DNA of 21,403 bases from Russula earlei (GCA_025769875.1 JAGFNK010000804.1:1-21403); one strand, 5' to 3'. Counted from the stretch's first letter, positions 1 to 9,053 are shown. Numbers and translations are program-made. The notes: a model not told the origin generated them from the sequence alone.

Positions 1-274
1 TGCCTCCAGTTTTCTTAACCCAAACGTGTTTGACAACACTATCAACCATGCATAATATCCTTCCCCTAAATGGACCTTCTAATTCAAGTGTTAGTGTTTT
101 CACTGCACTCACACAACAACTTCCCTTGCCGCCAATAGTGCTGCTACATTTATGCAGTGTGTGCTAGAATCGGAAGAGTGCCAAAGTGATGGAGAACTAA
201 GGCATGCTCTCATGCTCTCCTCCCCTCTCCTTCTCACTAAAACTCTACCTGCCTCCAGTTTTCTTAACCCAAAC
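1..274. repeat. 25 bp direct repeat bracketing a 225 bp segment
   Basis: The same 25 bp sequence, beginning tgcctccagttttcttaacc, occurs at 1-25 and 250-274. After the second copy the next bases (catgttctgtcaagactcac) still resemble those after the first copy (cgtgtttgacaacactatc) before the sequences part company at about 293. This looks like a ~249 bp tandem duplication whose second unit is cut off by the LTR-like sequence starting at 294. The copy identity is seen directly; the interpretation is inferred. Confidence 0.7.
24..204 (+). pseudogene. Decayed copy of the hypothetical coding segment at 1242-1432
   Basis: This stretch is a close copy of 1242-1432, which lies inside the hypothetical reading frame at 1065-1636. 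Relative to that copy it has scattered substitutions and lacks 10 bp (catgctcttg) in the middle, which shifts the frame and runs into a stop (C-stop) just after the H-L-C-S-V stretch. It is therefore a non-coding relic of the same family. The two copies show that the segment is repetitive. No known protein family was recognised. Confidence 0.6.
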
Positions 275-513
275 ATGTTCTGTCAAGACTCACTGTTGAA
301 CAATCCAGTTCAAGAGTGAGGGGTTAATTCAAAGATGAGTTGATAGACGTCCAAGATGGTGTGGGCAAGTAATAGAGTCCAGAGCAGTAACAAGTACCAA
401 AGAGGTATGGTTACTGGTAAAGTCAAGCAGGTACGCAGGGAAGAAGCCAGGGTGGTCACAAGGGGACGGTCCTTAAAGGAGTATCCCAGAGATGGAGAGT
501 GCTGTAAACAAAT

Positions 514-533
514 GGACAGTCTGAAGACTGTCC
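514..533. repeat. 9+2+9 bp inverted repeat inside the LTR leader
   Basis: Perfect inverted repeat GGACAGTCT-ga-AGACTGTCC. It falls just downstream of the minus-strand TATA box of the LTR-like sequence, so it would lie at the 5' end of that transcript and could form a hairpin. A role is inferred only. Confidence 0.6.
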
Positions 534-640
534 GTTACTTTATTGAGTGCTTATATACTACAAGAGGACTGCTAAATAGGGAACAAGTCATAACCTTGTT
601 ATCAAGCACAATAGATGGATGAGTAAGAAGTTGGAGTACG

Positions 641-672
641 CTTACTGAGCATGCTCAGTCATGCTCAGTAAG
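641..672. repeat. 13+6+13 bp perfect inverted repeat with nested palindrome
   Basis: CTTACTGAGCATG, a 6 bp loop (ctcagt), then CATGCTCAGTAAG: the two 13 bp arms are perfectly complementary. The same bases also contain a 16 bp perfect palindrome (actgagcatgctcagt, 644-659). The arm element GAGTAAG/CTTACTC recurs nearby at about 620, 680 and 700. It lies in the presumed U3 of the minus-strand LTR, so it may be a protein-binding array or a cruciform. Confidence 0.65.
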
Positions 673-719
673 CTGCTGAGTAAGAGGGCTCCAAATGATG
701 AGTAAGAGCCTCTACTGTC

Positions 720-746
720 CACGTGTTCACTGCTCTAGTGCACGTG
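720..746. promoter_or_regulatory. Two CACGTG E-boxes 21 bp apart
   Basis: CACGTG occurs at 720-725 and 741-746, a start-to-start spacing of 21 bp or two turns of the helix. CACGTG is the classic site for bHLH factors. Being in the presumed U3 region of an LTR makes an enhancer role plausible, but there is no direct evidence that the sites are used. Confidence 0.4.
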
Positions 747-779
747 CAAAGCACCTGATTCATTTGCTGTTAGTTAATT

Positions 780-1045
780 TAGGGCTGGTCAGTTGGGGAC
801 TTGTAGTTTGGTTCAAGGAATAGAGTTGTCTATAAGGCCCCTTATATAGTTCTATTAGGGTCCTTAGAGTTGACCCTAATACTTCTATTAAGGTCCTTAG
901 TATTGCTTTATAGTTCGTTCTATAGTTATTAGAGTTAGTCTAATAATGTGTTGTAGGGTCTTTAGTATTGTGTTAGTGCCTTTTGTAGGGCACTTAGAGT
1001 CGTCCTAAAGGGTCCTTAGGGAGGCTATAATACTGTCTTTTATTG
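780..1045. repeat. T-rich stretch with irregular GGTCCTTAG repeats
   Basis: The motif GG(T)CCTTAG or a one-base variant occurs at 859-867, 892-900, 956-965 and 1010-1020, separated by runs of ttctatta, ttatagtt and similar. Spacing is irregular (about 33, 64 and 54 bp). No coding potential was seen on either strand. It may be decayed internal repeats of an LTR or a noncoding spacer. Confidence 0.45.
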
Positions 1046-1064
1046 CTAAAAGGGTTGCCATTAA

Positions 1065-1636
1065 GTGGGGCTTGCTGTATGTCGATTGTGCCGAGAATCG
1101 CTTGCGCGACAATGTGGGCGTGATATTGTGGACACCTCTACTCACCCCTTTTGTCCATGTGAACAGGGTGACACCATAGGGACTGGGTTTCCTCTCATAA
1201 GGAAGGGTCCTTCAAGGGCCCTCTCTGGAGAATGGTTCATGACATGTTCGACGACGCTATCAACCATGCATAATATCCTTCCCCTAACTGGACCTTCTAA
1301 TTCAAGTGTTAGTGTTTTCACTGCACTTGTGCAACAACTTCCCTCTCTGCCAATAGCACCGCTACATTTACACAGCGTGCATGCTCTTGTGCTAGAATCA
1401 GAAGAGTGCCAAAGTGATGAGGAACTAAGGCAGCTTCCTGGCCTAGACATCTTGCTTGCATTTGAAGATTATAGCAGGGTTCGTGAGCACGAGTTTGAGG
1501 ATGAAATGCGGCATAAGCAGGTTAACAAATTATGTTCAGAGCGCAAAGCTCATGAACCCTTCAAGGTACTGTCTCACACTTCACTTTCCTGCCTCTTCCC
1601 ATTGAGCACATGTAGACCTTTCTGGAGGGGACATGA
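1065..1636 (+). CDS. Hypothetical protein fragment, two exons
   Basis: An open frame runs from about 1065 to 1565, then a good 50 bp intron (gtactg...tgtag, 1566-1615), then a short final exon that stops at 1634-1636 after T-F-L-E-G-T. The first codon is GTG and no upstream ATG was seen, so the true start is probably in a missing exon. The C-terminal part is acidic and helical in character (ESEECQSDEELRQ, then EHEFEDEMRHKQ). No known family was recognised. Residues from 1242 on are duplicated at 24-204, which suggests that this is a transposon-borne or repetitive gene rather than a unique host gene. It could also be a decayed remnant. Confidence 0.35.
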
Positions 1637-1797
1637 GTACCAAGTTGGGCATACATTGATGTGAGCTCCTCTCTTTGCGCTTTCCTTTACTCTAACCAAG
1701 TTTTGTTGCCCACTCCCTCCAGCCTAGCGATGACTGAAATGTTACAGTGGCCCAGCTTGTTGGTGGTGTGTAGTTTGCAAACATGCCCCATCTTATA

Positions 1798-2340
1798 TGT
1801 AACGCCGTCATTTTCCCAGACGTGCCAGAGGTTATGGGTAGCATTTGTCACAAGAACCGGTACATCGGACCGGACCGGCAACCGGACAAGCCTACCCGGA
1901 CGTGCCTCAAGTTTCTCTCGTGTCTTATGACTCTTTTCATGGCCTCGCATATGCCAGACGCTTCCCGCGTGTTCCAGTTCGATCGCCTCGCCTCTACCTC
2001 ATGAATACTATTTGATATAGTACTTAACATGTATATAAGACTGCTGATTGACAAGGACAAGCCCTAAGCTTGTTCTCCTGTGAAATATCACTGGTTTTCT
2101 TGCTTCAGGACTTGTAGGCTTGCAAGACATCAAGCATCTCGTCTGAAACCTCTACTACTCATAAGCCTTCTCAACGCGAAGACTTATTCGTAGTTTCCCC
2201 CCTCCGCGGAACATATTTGCCTTGGCAATATCGTCTCCGAGATCCCCGAAACTCGCGAGGACTTAGTGTCTCGCTCGACTCGCTGCGCTCGTCTCGCGCG
2301 TGAACCGATTTGTCAGCGACACCGCCCCCAGTCGGTGACA
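1798..2340 (+). mobile_element. CpG-rich LTR, probably solo
   Basis: It starts TGTAACGCCGTCATTTTCC, which resembles the start of the LTR at 9054 (TGTTACACCATTTTCC), and could end at GTGACA (2335-2340) or GCGACA (2316-2321). A TATA box (TATATAAG, 2032-2039) is followed 28 bp later by a motif (2060-2081) shared with the 9054 LTR. A further shared stretch upstream of TATA reads roughly ttatgactc...ggcctc. No target duplication was found, so the 3' limit is provisional. The sequence is strikingly rich in CpG compared with the rest of the window (15 CpG in 1801-1980). The ~20-70 residue open frames here are shadows. Confidence 0.5.
2032..2081 (+). promoter_or_regulatory. LTR core promoter: TATA box plus presumed start-site motif
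   Basis: TATATAAG at 2032-2039 and agccctaagcttgttctcct beginning at 2060. The second element is nearly identical to the one at 9419-9440, and in both LTRs it begins 27-28 bp downstream of the first base of the TATA box, the normal place for a pol II start site. Its conservation between two otherwise diverged LTRs suggests an initiator or R-region function. Confidence 0.5.
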
Positions 2341-2492
2341 GCATTGCTGTTGTCCTGACCTCGACCCTGGGCAGCCAGTCCATGACTATGCCTCAGATGT
2401 CCCCATCATCTGCATCTATGTCATCCTCCAGGAGCAACTTGAATGCTGGTGCGATTGCAGGGGGTGTTGTAGGTGGCATATACATGTTGTAA
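2341..2492 (+). pseudogene. Fragment resembling a fungal single-pass membrane protein
   Basis: An open frame downstream of the LTR encodes a Ser/Met-rich stretch (SPSSASMSSSRS) followed by NLNAGAIAGGVVGGI. Ser-rich extracellular sequence leading into 'AGAIAGGVVGG' is the usual entry to the transmembrane helix of many basidiomycete Skg6/Mid2-like proteins. Coding may continue through an intron, since gtaggt at about 2469 could be a donor, or the gene may be broken; the frame stops at 2492. The 5' part is missing, replaced by the LTR at 1798-2340. The family likeness is judged from one short motif, so it could be coincidence. Confidence 0.3.
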
Positions 2493-3306
2493 GGCAGATT
2501 CCTGCACGGTATGTACCTACGCACCCCAAAATCCATCCCATGTCATGCTAACCACCCAGCCCATTGAAGCAGGTGCCACACAGAGCCCAGCACCTCACAA
2601 CCACGATGGACCACCCAGCACCTACCTCTGGATAGCATCTTATGACCCTACTACAGTGTCGGGTAGTGCCAGGATGGCATGACAACCCACCAGCTGCCCC
2701 AGTATCATGAGCAACTGCTTGTGGGGTGGATTGTGGGTGGAATGGCACTGATGACAACAGCACACCCAACCACTGCCACGAGCCACTGCTCGTGTGGTGT
2801 ACGGGGGGTGATATGGGAGTACAGGACTGCCAACCCCGACCAGTGACCAGGACCACCAGCTCCAAGGTCCCACAGTGATAATGGGATACCCGATGGCTGG
2901 ATGGCCCCATTTACTTTTATGATATTTCAACAACATCTAATGTTGCAGTCAGCTTTGATCACCCCTGTGTGTGGACACCGGACAGCACACCGCCTGCCTC
3001 CAACCACAGGACCACCACCCTACCTGTGAGCCACACCGTGGAGCACATAGACTACATGTTCGTATCTGTAGTATGTAGCACACCCTTGTGCCCATATAAT
3101 ATAATGTTTTATTATAAATGTGTGGACTGGTTATAGCTAGTCCACCAATCATTGGGCAACCACAACTGCAACACCAGTCTATACCAGTCTGGTCTGCAGT
3201 TGCATGTGATATTTGAAATACATGAACCAGTCCAGGTCGCGGTTGCACTCCAAGGTGGGCAAAAAACTGGACCAGACAGGACTTTCAAAGACTAATCCTT
3301 CACATC
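2493..3306. other. No gene seen; degenerate direct repeats and hairpins
   Basis: I see no convincing gene here; the minus-strand frames overlap one another and show no family motifs. A degenerate direct repeat is visible at about 2700-2732 and 2771-2803 (forms of c-a-t/c-g-a-g-c-a/c-a-c-t-g-c-t). At 3123-3144 TGGACT and AGTCCA form a short hairpin, and at 3163-3202 CAACTGCA and TGCAGTTG (8 bp perfect arms) form another. These hairpins lie just upstream of the MULE gene and might belong to its 5' terminus, but no matching inverted terminus was found downstream. Confidence 0.4.
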
Positions 3307-6300
3307 ATGGAAAACATCTCTACAACAAGAAAATGTGCTAAACCATGGTGCAAAAAGACTGAATCAAGCCAATCATCCCAAAAACACTGCCCGGATTGTC
3401 AAGAACATGATCGGGAGAACCAGAAGGTTTTGTGCACTCAGAAAAAGAGTAAACAGGCCCTTATGGGACAGAAATGCACATGGGAGCATGCCCCAGAACC
3501 AGGTGAAAGGCCTGCCCACCGTGTAAGAGAGGATGGCAGGAGAACATCAGAAGGTGTAGATGGCTCAGGCTCTGAATCTGATGATGAGGGGGATGTGACG
3601 GTGAGGAACAAATAAGAATCCATGGATACAAAGCCCAAAATTTCATTAACTGCAGGTTGGAGAAAACTTTTGTGAGGCAGAAGACCTCTTTGACTTGCTG
3701 AGGGCAAGATGTAGTGCCAGCAACTATGTTGACTTTCATGGGACATACCCGGTCAAAGAAGACCCTCTTATATCTCCTAAACAACATGTCATGATGGTTG
3801 CTCAAGAGGTGTGGCAACTAACAGGATACCGTTTTATGTGAGTCCATGAGAAATATACAAATGAGAGAGTCTAACTGTAGTACATCCAGTGTCAAGGATA
3901 ACAAGGTTATGAAAAGTGGCCACTGAACTCGCTTCTGGTGTAGCCAAGATGAAGCCCATAAGAAGAAGGCAAAGCCATCATGCAAACCAGGTGTCAAGCA
4001 TCTTGATCACATCAGGATGAAGAGATACCCATGTCAAAGCCACCTTGTTATCACCTGCATACAAAAGAAGGCCGGACCTCTTCACGTCATGATAATCCTT
4101 CAGCATCACATGAAACACGTCCTTTACCTTGATGTCTCCATGCCATCTGAGGCATTGAAGATGATTGAAGAGCAGGTAAAGTGGTTGACGCCATCTGCAA
4201 TGGCATCTAGGGTTCAAGCCAGTTATCCACAAGTCACAAGTAAGCAAATATGCAAGGCTTGGAGGGAGCTCAGCCAAGTATTTGGCAATGTGACAAGTTG
4301 CAATTACCCTCAGCAAGAAAACTTCTTGCGGAGTATCCTGAGGAAGCAGATCTCTTTGATGTTAGTGGCATTCCTGAGAACATGGAGATCATCACATGGG
4401 GCATAAAAAAGATTGTGACACCTCTGAAAGACCATATTGTTGAAATTGGAATGGATGCAACCTGTAAGTCAAAAACATGTTAACAAAACAAAAGTCTGAT
4501 GTATTACCAGCAGACAATACAAACACCACACACCTTGAACTCTATAATTTGATGGCTGAACACAATAATGCAGGCTTCCCATTGTCATACTGCCTTATAT
4601 CTACTGCAGCCGCCATTGACCAAGGAAAGCGGACAAATGCACTGGCTGCATGGGCAAAGTGCACTCGAGATTGATATGGCATCAACCCCATTTTTACGCA
4701 TGTTGACAAGGACATGGCTGAGATTGGATGCTTAAAGGAAGTCTGGGATGCAAAAATCAGTCTCTGCTGGTGGCATTTGCGGAGAGCTGTATGAATGTGA
4801 CTGACCAAAGCCAAGTTAGCAACAATGCCATATAACATCAAACGAGCATGCCAGGAGTTTGACTTCATCGATGATGGATTCTTCCCCCAGGAACCAAGGT
4901 TGATCTAGATGGTTACAAAGGAGGTCTACCAATAGACATTGTTGTTCAGCCACCCACCACACAGCTTGCACCACCAGTTCCACTGAGGGACACTGTCAAC
5001 TGCATCATGATCAAGGTGCCAGCTATGCAGTGGATGCAGGCACATACTCCCATCAGTAGTACATCAACCAACAAAGAGAATGCAGGCCCTGGATGGAACA
5101 CATCAGCTGGTGACATGATTATTCAGGGCACTGGGTTCAAGCTTCACCTTGAACCAGCTCTGCTGATGACAACAAACCCAGGGTCTGAAGAAAAAGCGAT
5201 CAATAAAGAAACATCAATGAGCAAAGAGGAGGGCAAGACAGGCCGATGTACCTTCTGCTTGCCGAATGTTGTGAAACAATCATCACAATGATGGAGAAGC
5301 ACTATTGTGTGCATCCAGGCATCCCTGGATATGCAGCACCTGATCAAGGAGCAATTCAATGATGGGCTGTTTGAAAAATATATGATTTCTGTGTGACACA
5401 TGAACTGGCAGAAGTGTGGGCTTACCTGTGGGAGAACTGGTATTGGAAAGGACATTGGGAACTGTGGGCCTGTTCTGCGCATGACCTTATCCCCATCTTG
5501 AAGACAACAATGATACTAGAGAGCCAGTGAGTCACCATTCCTGAAAGACAAAGATGAACTGAGCATGTACCTAGTTGGCAATGAATCAAGCATGACTTCC
5601 TTCACCAGTTCCATTTGCAATGCTGCAACCTTCTTGTTTGGATCATTCTCACAAAGTTGGTATCCTACTACTATCAGAAACTTGACCGCTTGCTGGTGGA
5701 CACAGGCCGCTACCATGAACTGTCTTCATGGTGGCGTGATCTCAAGAAAGAATGGCGAGCACTGGAGAAATGACAAATCACCCTTCCCATCAATGATGCA
5801 TACAGACCAAATACTGAGAAATGGACTTGTACCTGCCTGGCATTTGTCGTCAGCTGCTTTCTCATCTGTAAACACCCTATCCAGAATGTCCAACGTGTCC
5901 CACCAATATTTTTCCTTGAAGCAAAACAAGCATGAAGCATGCCATTCTGGAAACACAAGACATTAAAACAGCTGTCCAATGATGACCAGGCCGAAGCATC
6001 AAATAATGAGGACGATGGGAGCGATGAAGATGATGTAGTTGGAATGGATGATGTTGGTGATGATGATGATGATGAGGGAAAGTTCATTGAAACAAATGAG
6101 TGTGATGGATTAACTTTCAAGGAGGTGATGGAAGGCGAGATTGAGACAATCACCAAATTTGCTAAAGGGCTGCAGTACCAGGTCCAATTCCGAGACCAAA
6201 GGATGCTCAACTTACTGCAGCAGGAAGGAGCATCATTCCTTCACTTGGCTCAGGCATGTCTATGCAAGGAGAAGAGGATGAGGAGGGGAGCCACACCATC

Positions 6301-6364
6301 AATGTGGGAGAAGTCAACAATCAACACAATATTCTACTGCACAAGACCCACTCAAAGCACATGA
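3307..6364 (+). pseudogene. Broken Mutator-like (MULE) transposase with SWIM finger
   Basis: The segments, read in order across all three frames, match a basidiomycete MULE transposase: a Cys-rich basic N terminus from the ATG at 3307 (C-x4-C...CPDC, HDRENQK); DFHGTYPVKEDP at 3731; WCSQDEAHKKKAKPS from 3939; GMDAT (first catalytic Asp) before 4463; HLELYNLMAEHNNAGFPLSY; HVDKD (second Asp, 4705-4707); CWWH (4765-4776), the C2H motif of MULE catalytic cores; EVWAYLWENWYWKGHWELW near 5410-5467; and a SWIM finger CTC...CKH at 5829-5875. An Asp-rich linker follows (5990-6080). A 47 bp intron (4464-4510) restores the frame between GMDAT and the next block. Stops at 3839, 4672, 4789 and 4795 and several frameshifts (about 3900, 4290, 4890) make it non-functional. 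Terminal inverted repeats were not found. Confidence 0.85.
4464..4510 (+). other. 47 bp intron in the MULE transposase
   Basis: GTAAGT donor and ACCAG acceptor. Removing it joins GMDAT to DNTNTTHLELY in frame, which is the expected order in the DDE core. This shows that the ancestral gene was spliced, so not every apparent frame change in this copy is damage. Confidence 0.7.
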
Positions 6365-6835
6365 CCTTTGAAATTTGATTGTGACATTTCCTTTCTTCTT
6401 CTTTTGTACATTCTACATCACTTGTTTATCTTATCTACTGATAACATCGGCTTACTTTGGGCCAGTTTTCAAAAGTCATGTGGTGTCATAGTGGGGGAGA
6501 GGTACAGCGGTTGGATCCACACAACAAAGCGCTAAAGTTGAAGGTTAGGAACTGCCTTTTCTGGCACCACACAGTACATCAGTGACTAGAAGTGACTAGA
6601 ATACTATATTAGGTCATTTCTAGTACACTCTAGTTCATTCTAGGTGTTTCTAGTAGGATGTAGTTTTCCTGATGCTATTGGATATGGTACTTTATAGATC
6701 AAGAACTGTTGAAGTTGTGCCTGCCCAGATGAAAACATGCATTGTGGCCTCAAACTTGAAGCCCAGAATGATACTTGATTCATTACTGTCATTTTCACAT
6801 GACCTTGCACTTGCCATTTTTGGATGTCATTTCAA
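6365..6835. other. Spacer after the MULE gene with no gene
   Basis: No coding region is supported. The first ~200 bp probably hold the 3' end of the MULE element (T-rich, cttcttcttttgt). It also holds the phased CTAG array listed separately. The open frame at 6672-6854 shows no family features. Confidence 0.5.
6586..6653. repeat. CTAG array with exact 10 bp phasing
   Basis: CTAG starts at 6586, 6596, 6620, 6630, 6640 and 6650. Each neighbouring pair is exactly 10 bp apart apart from one 24 bp gap. The first two read CTAGAA and most of the last four read TTCTAG, so the array is also an inverted repeat about the gap. The spacing puts every CTAG on the same face of the helix. Confidence 0.75.
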
Positions 6836-6984
6836 GTGCGAAATTGAAAATTGAAACTGCTTTATCTCAACAGTTTCTGAATAGATTGCCTTGAAACTTT
6901 GAGAGTAGAACCTTATATAGTGTATATAGGTGCAGCTAAAGTATGGGAGCCTAATATGCAGTTCTTGAAATGTCAATTTTCAGG
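6836..6984 (+). repeat. Dispersed repeat unit, copy A
   Basis: Shares with copies B and C the order: aactgc(c/t)..tatctca, (t/c)ttgaaact, ctaggtgcagc (here ataggtgcagc), then gggagccta, then gttcttgaa. Copy A is uninterrupted at the place where B and C carry a MITE (gggagcctaatatgcagttcttgaa), so it shows the empty site. No coding potential. Confidence 0.65.
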
Positions 6985-6993
6985 TGCTGACAT

Positions 6994-7114
6994 GAGTGCA
7001 AATTTGTGAACTGCCATATCTCAACTGTTTCTCAATTGATTGACTTGAAACTTCAATGGTGGGATCTCATGTACTGTGTCTAGGTGCAGCCCAAAATTTG
7101 GGGTCTGATTCTTA
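6994..7114 (+). repeat. Dispersed repeat unit, copy B (left part)
   Basis: Same repeat as copies A and C, lying directly after A, so A and B are near-tandem. It is split by the MITE at 7115-7667 and resumes at 7668-7695 (ttagttcttgaag...), matching the gttcttgaa that follows in copy A. Confidence 0.65.
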
Positions 7115-7667
7115 GGCCCCTTTTACCAACCGAGAATTCTTGAATCTTGAACTTGAACTTGGATTTTGGGATTTTCTGGGAGTGACAGGAGTGACAGGAG
7201 TGATGTAAGTGATATGATGTACATAATAAATTAATATGCAATTTTTTTTGTTGTCATTTGCATATTCACATATTTGGGGTTACACATGATGTGTCAGCGT
7301 CAAACTCGGAGTCGAGCAGTCCAACTCGAGCTCAACATCTGGGTGCTTGCAGCCCCATTTTCACCAGAGCTGCACATACAAAATTTGCACAAAGATGTGC
7401 ACCCACACATTGGTGACACATATTCTGCCTTATGACATGCTTGCAATACCCCACTTGGAAGGAGTGGAAGGAAGGGTTAGAAACAATATTTTACATATCA
7501 CATGTAAACCTGGCAAATCACACCAGAAAATAACTCATATTTGAAATGGACTCATATTAGTTTATTATGTCACTTACATCACACCTGTCATTCCTGTCAC
7601 TCCCGGAAAATCCCGAAATCCAAGTTCAAGTTCAAGATTCAAGAATTCTCAGTTGGTAAAAGGGGCC
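7115..7667. mobile_element. PIF/Harbinger-like MITE (553 bp) with ~110 bp terminal inverted repeats
   Basis: The left end GGCCCCTTTTACCAACCGAG and the right end (reverse complement) GGCCCCTTTTACCAACTGAG are near-identical and the inverted similarity continues for about 110 bp (agaattcttgaatcttgaac..., then repeats of gagtgacag). The element is flanked by TTA at 7112-7114 and 7668-7670. A 3 bp TWA target duplication with G-rich ends is the mark of PIF/Harbinger elements. The centre has no transposase, so this is a non-autonomous copy. The small open frame at 7347-7544 is a chance frame. Confidence 0.85.
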
Positions 7668-7670
7668 TTA

Positions 7671-7938
7671 GTTCTTGAAGTTTTGAATTTTGTTATGAAC
7701 CAAGGCCAGGTCCTGGCCGTAGATTGTCCTATTTCACTCAAGAGAGACCTCTCTCACTTTGCATTGCCAACTCCCTTCCATTTTCTGGGCTACCCCTCCT
7801 GCAGTACAAGATATCGCTATTTCAAAGGCACTATAATATGACCAGGCACCAGTTTCCTAATCGGGTAATCATTGTGTGGCAGCCACATGGTCACCCAGCC
7901 ACCAAGAACCTGAAACAGTGGCACAAACTCTTAGAAAC
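7671..7938. other. Short spacer with a 7+1+7 bp palindrome
   Basis: Begins with the rest of repeat copy B, then unique-looking sequence. GGCCAGG-t-CCTGGCC sits at 7704-7718. The overlapping plus-strand frames of 62 and 74 residues have no recognisable features, so no gene is called. Confidence 0.4.
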
Positions 7939-8381
7939 TGTTGCATAACTCATCTGACATCATCAAGGCTCCAATGACATCATGGCTGACTGAGCGACTC
8001 CACAGTGACCTCATAAGCTCACTAAGTGCTCCACAGTGACATCATAATGATGTCATTGCTCCACAATGATCAGTAATGCACTCAGTAAGCCTGAAACTTG
8101 ACACAAGCAAGTTTATGCCTCTGTAGTCCTATTGGATGGTACCAAAGGGTCTAGAACAGTCCCAGTTCTTTTTAATTGACCCTGTACACTGTATATAAGC
8201 CCCAATGAAGCATGGCAGTTGTCAGACTGTCCATTTGTGATACTCTCATCTTCCTGGGTACTCCCCTGCAACCGCTCAGTTTAAAGATTCCCCTCGCCTC
8301 CAAGGTACTCTTCAACGACCACCTTGTCTAAAGCCCCCTCACTGCACTGGCCTCCAGTCTTTGCCTCTGCCTCTTGCAACA
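7939..8381 (+). mobile_element. LTR (443 bp) with TGTTGCA/TGCAACA ends
   Basis: Begins TGTTGCATAAC and ends CTTGCAACA, giving 7 bp perfect terminal inverted repeats. It has a TATA box (tgtatataagcccc, about 8191-8204) in the middle and a pyrimidine-rich leader after it, in the plus orientation. The leader string cagactgtccatttgt is shared with the minus-strand LTR at 294-760. The 5 bp on either side (gaaac, tgtac) do not match, so it is either the remains of a larger element or its target duplication has decayed. Right after the end a 7+7+7 hairpin gtaccag...ctggtac (8383-8403) is visible. Confidence 0.6.
7955..8055. promoter_or_regulatory. Cluster of TGACATCAT (CRE-like) repeats in LTR U3
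   Basis: TGACATCAT at 7955-7963, 7975-7983 and 8037-8045; the one-mismatch form TGACCTCAT at 8006-8014; and the inverted form ATGATGTCA at 8047-8055. All lie upstream of the LTR TATA box. The motif is one base from the bZIP/CREB site TGACGTCA, and it would become that site if a methylated CpG had decayed to CpA. A bZIP-driven enhancer is inferred. Confidence 0.5.
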
Positions 8382-8538
8382 TGTACCAGTCCCCATCTGG
8401 TACCTCTTAGTTATTTGGCTCATCCTCTTGTTCAATGCTGCTTACGCTGCATACCATCTGTTCCAACCCTTGCCCACCTGCTCCTGAGTCCTCAGTGATC
8501 AGCAGTACGTGTCTTGACAAATTTTGGGTGCAATCTGA

Positions 8539-8650
8539 GTGCAAAATTTTGAACTGCCATATCTCAAGCATTTCTCGATATATTGCCTTGAAACTTGGAC
8601 AGTGAACCTTGTATAAAATGTCTAGGTGCAGCTAAAATATGGGAGCCTAA
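8539..8650 (+). repeat. Dispersed repeat unit, copy C
   Basis: Matches copies A and B (gagtgcaaa..., gaactgccatatctca, ttgccttgaaactt, gtctaggtgcagctaaa, tatgggagcctaa). It ends at the TAA that serves as target site of the second MITE copy, at the position that corresponds to the MITE insertion in copy B. Confidence 0.65.
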
Positions 8651-8870
8651 GGCCCATGATACCAACCAAGAATTCTTGAACTTTGAACTTGAACTTGAAT
8701 TTCAGGATTTTCCAAGAGTGACTGGTGTGACCAGTGTGATATAAGTGACATGGCATATATGATAAACTAATAGGTTTTTTTTTTAATATGAGTTTTTATT
8801 CACTTGTGGTTTGCATATTTGCATATTTGCATATTTGTGTGTGATTGCACATAATGTGATGTGTAAGCCC
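8651..8870 (+). mobile_element. Second, truncated copy of the Harbinger-like MITE
   Basis: Starts GGCCCATGATACCAACCAAG, then agaattcttgaactttgaac..., gtgactggtgtgacc, and a T-run and gcatattt stretch in the same order as the left half of the MITE at 7115. The flanking TAA (8648-8650) fits the TWA target rule. No right-hand terminus is visible before about 8870, so the copy is cut short. It includes an 8 bp tandem repeat, gcatattt x3, at 8813-8836. Confidence 0.65.
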
Positions 8871-9053
8871 TTTGTCAGTACCTTTTTCACCTTCACTTTG
8901 GCATTGCCCCACTTTATTTTCCTGATCCTGATCATCACCTCCCATACAGACCCACTCATCAAGAAGCTCTGATTCCTCTGCAGAGGAAACCCAAGCAGAT
9001 ATCAAGGCAAGATGGATGACTGAGGAGGAAGCCGAGATCTTAAACTTCCTCTT

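Larger units (their letters stand above)
294..760 (-). mobile_element. Probable solo or truncated LTR on the minus strand
   Basis: Read on the minus strand, this has a TATA-like box (tatataagc, complement near 550-560), then a pyrimidine-rich leader, and it ends in GTTCAACA at 294. The stretch around the minus-strand string cagactgtccatttgt is shared with the LTR at 7939-8381, also downstream of tatataag, so the two look related. The upstream (U3) limit at 760 is approximate because I found no matching TG end or target duplication. An 88-residue open frame at 356-622 on the plus strand lies across it and is probably a chance frame. Confidence 0.4.

Noticed and set aside
1798..2213. Shorter LTR end at 2213 (followed by tatttgcct, as also at 9467)
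   Set aside because: The solo LTR at 9054 clearly ends at 9914, so the shared tatttgcct is internal and not an LTR border.
2548..2936. Overlapping 120- and 98-residue minus-strand frames
   Set aside because: Mutually exclusive frames in repetitive CA/GT-rich DNA with no domain motifs.
3123..6500. Hairpins at 3123-3202 as terminal inverted repeats of the MULE
   Set aside because: No matching inverted sequence found downstream of 6364 and no 9 bp target duplication.
7653..7948. Two overlapping plus-strand frames (62 and 74 residues)
   Set aside because: Partly repeat and MITE-derived, no family features, no splice pattern.
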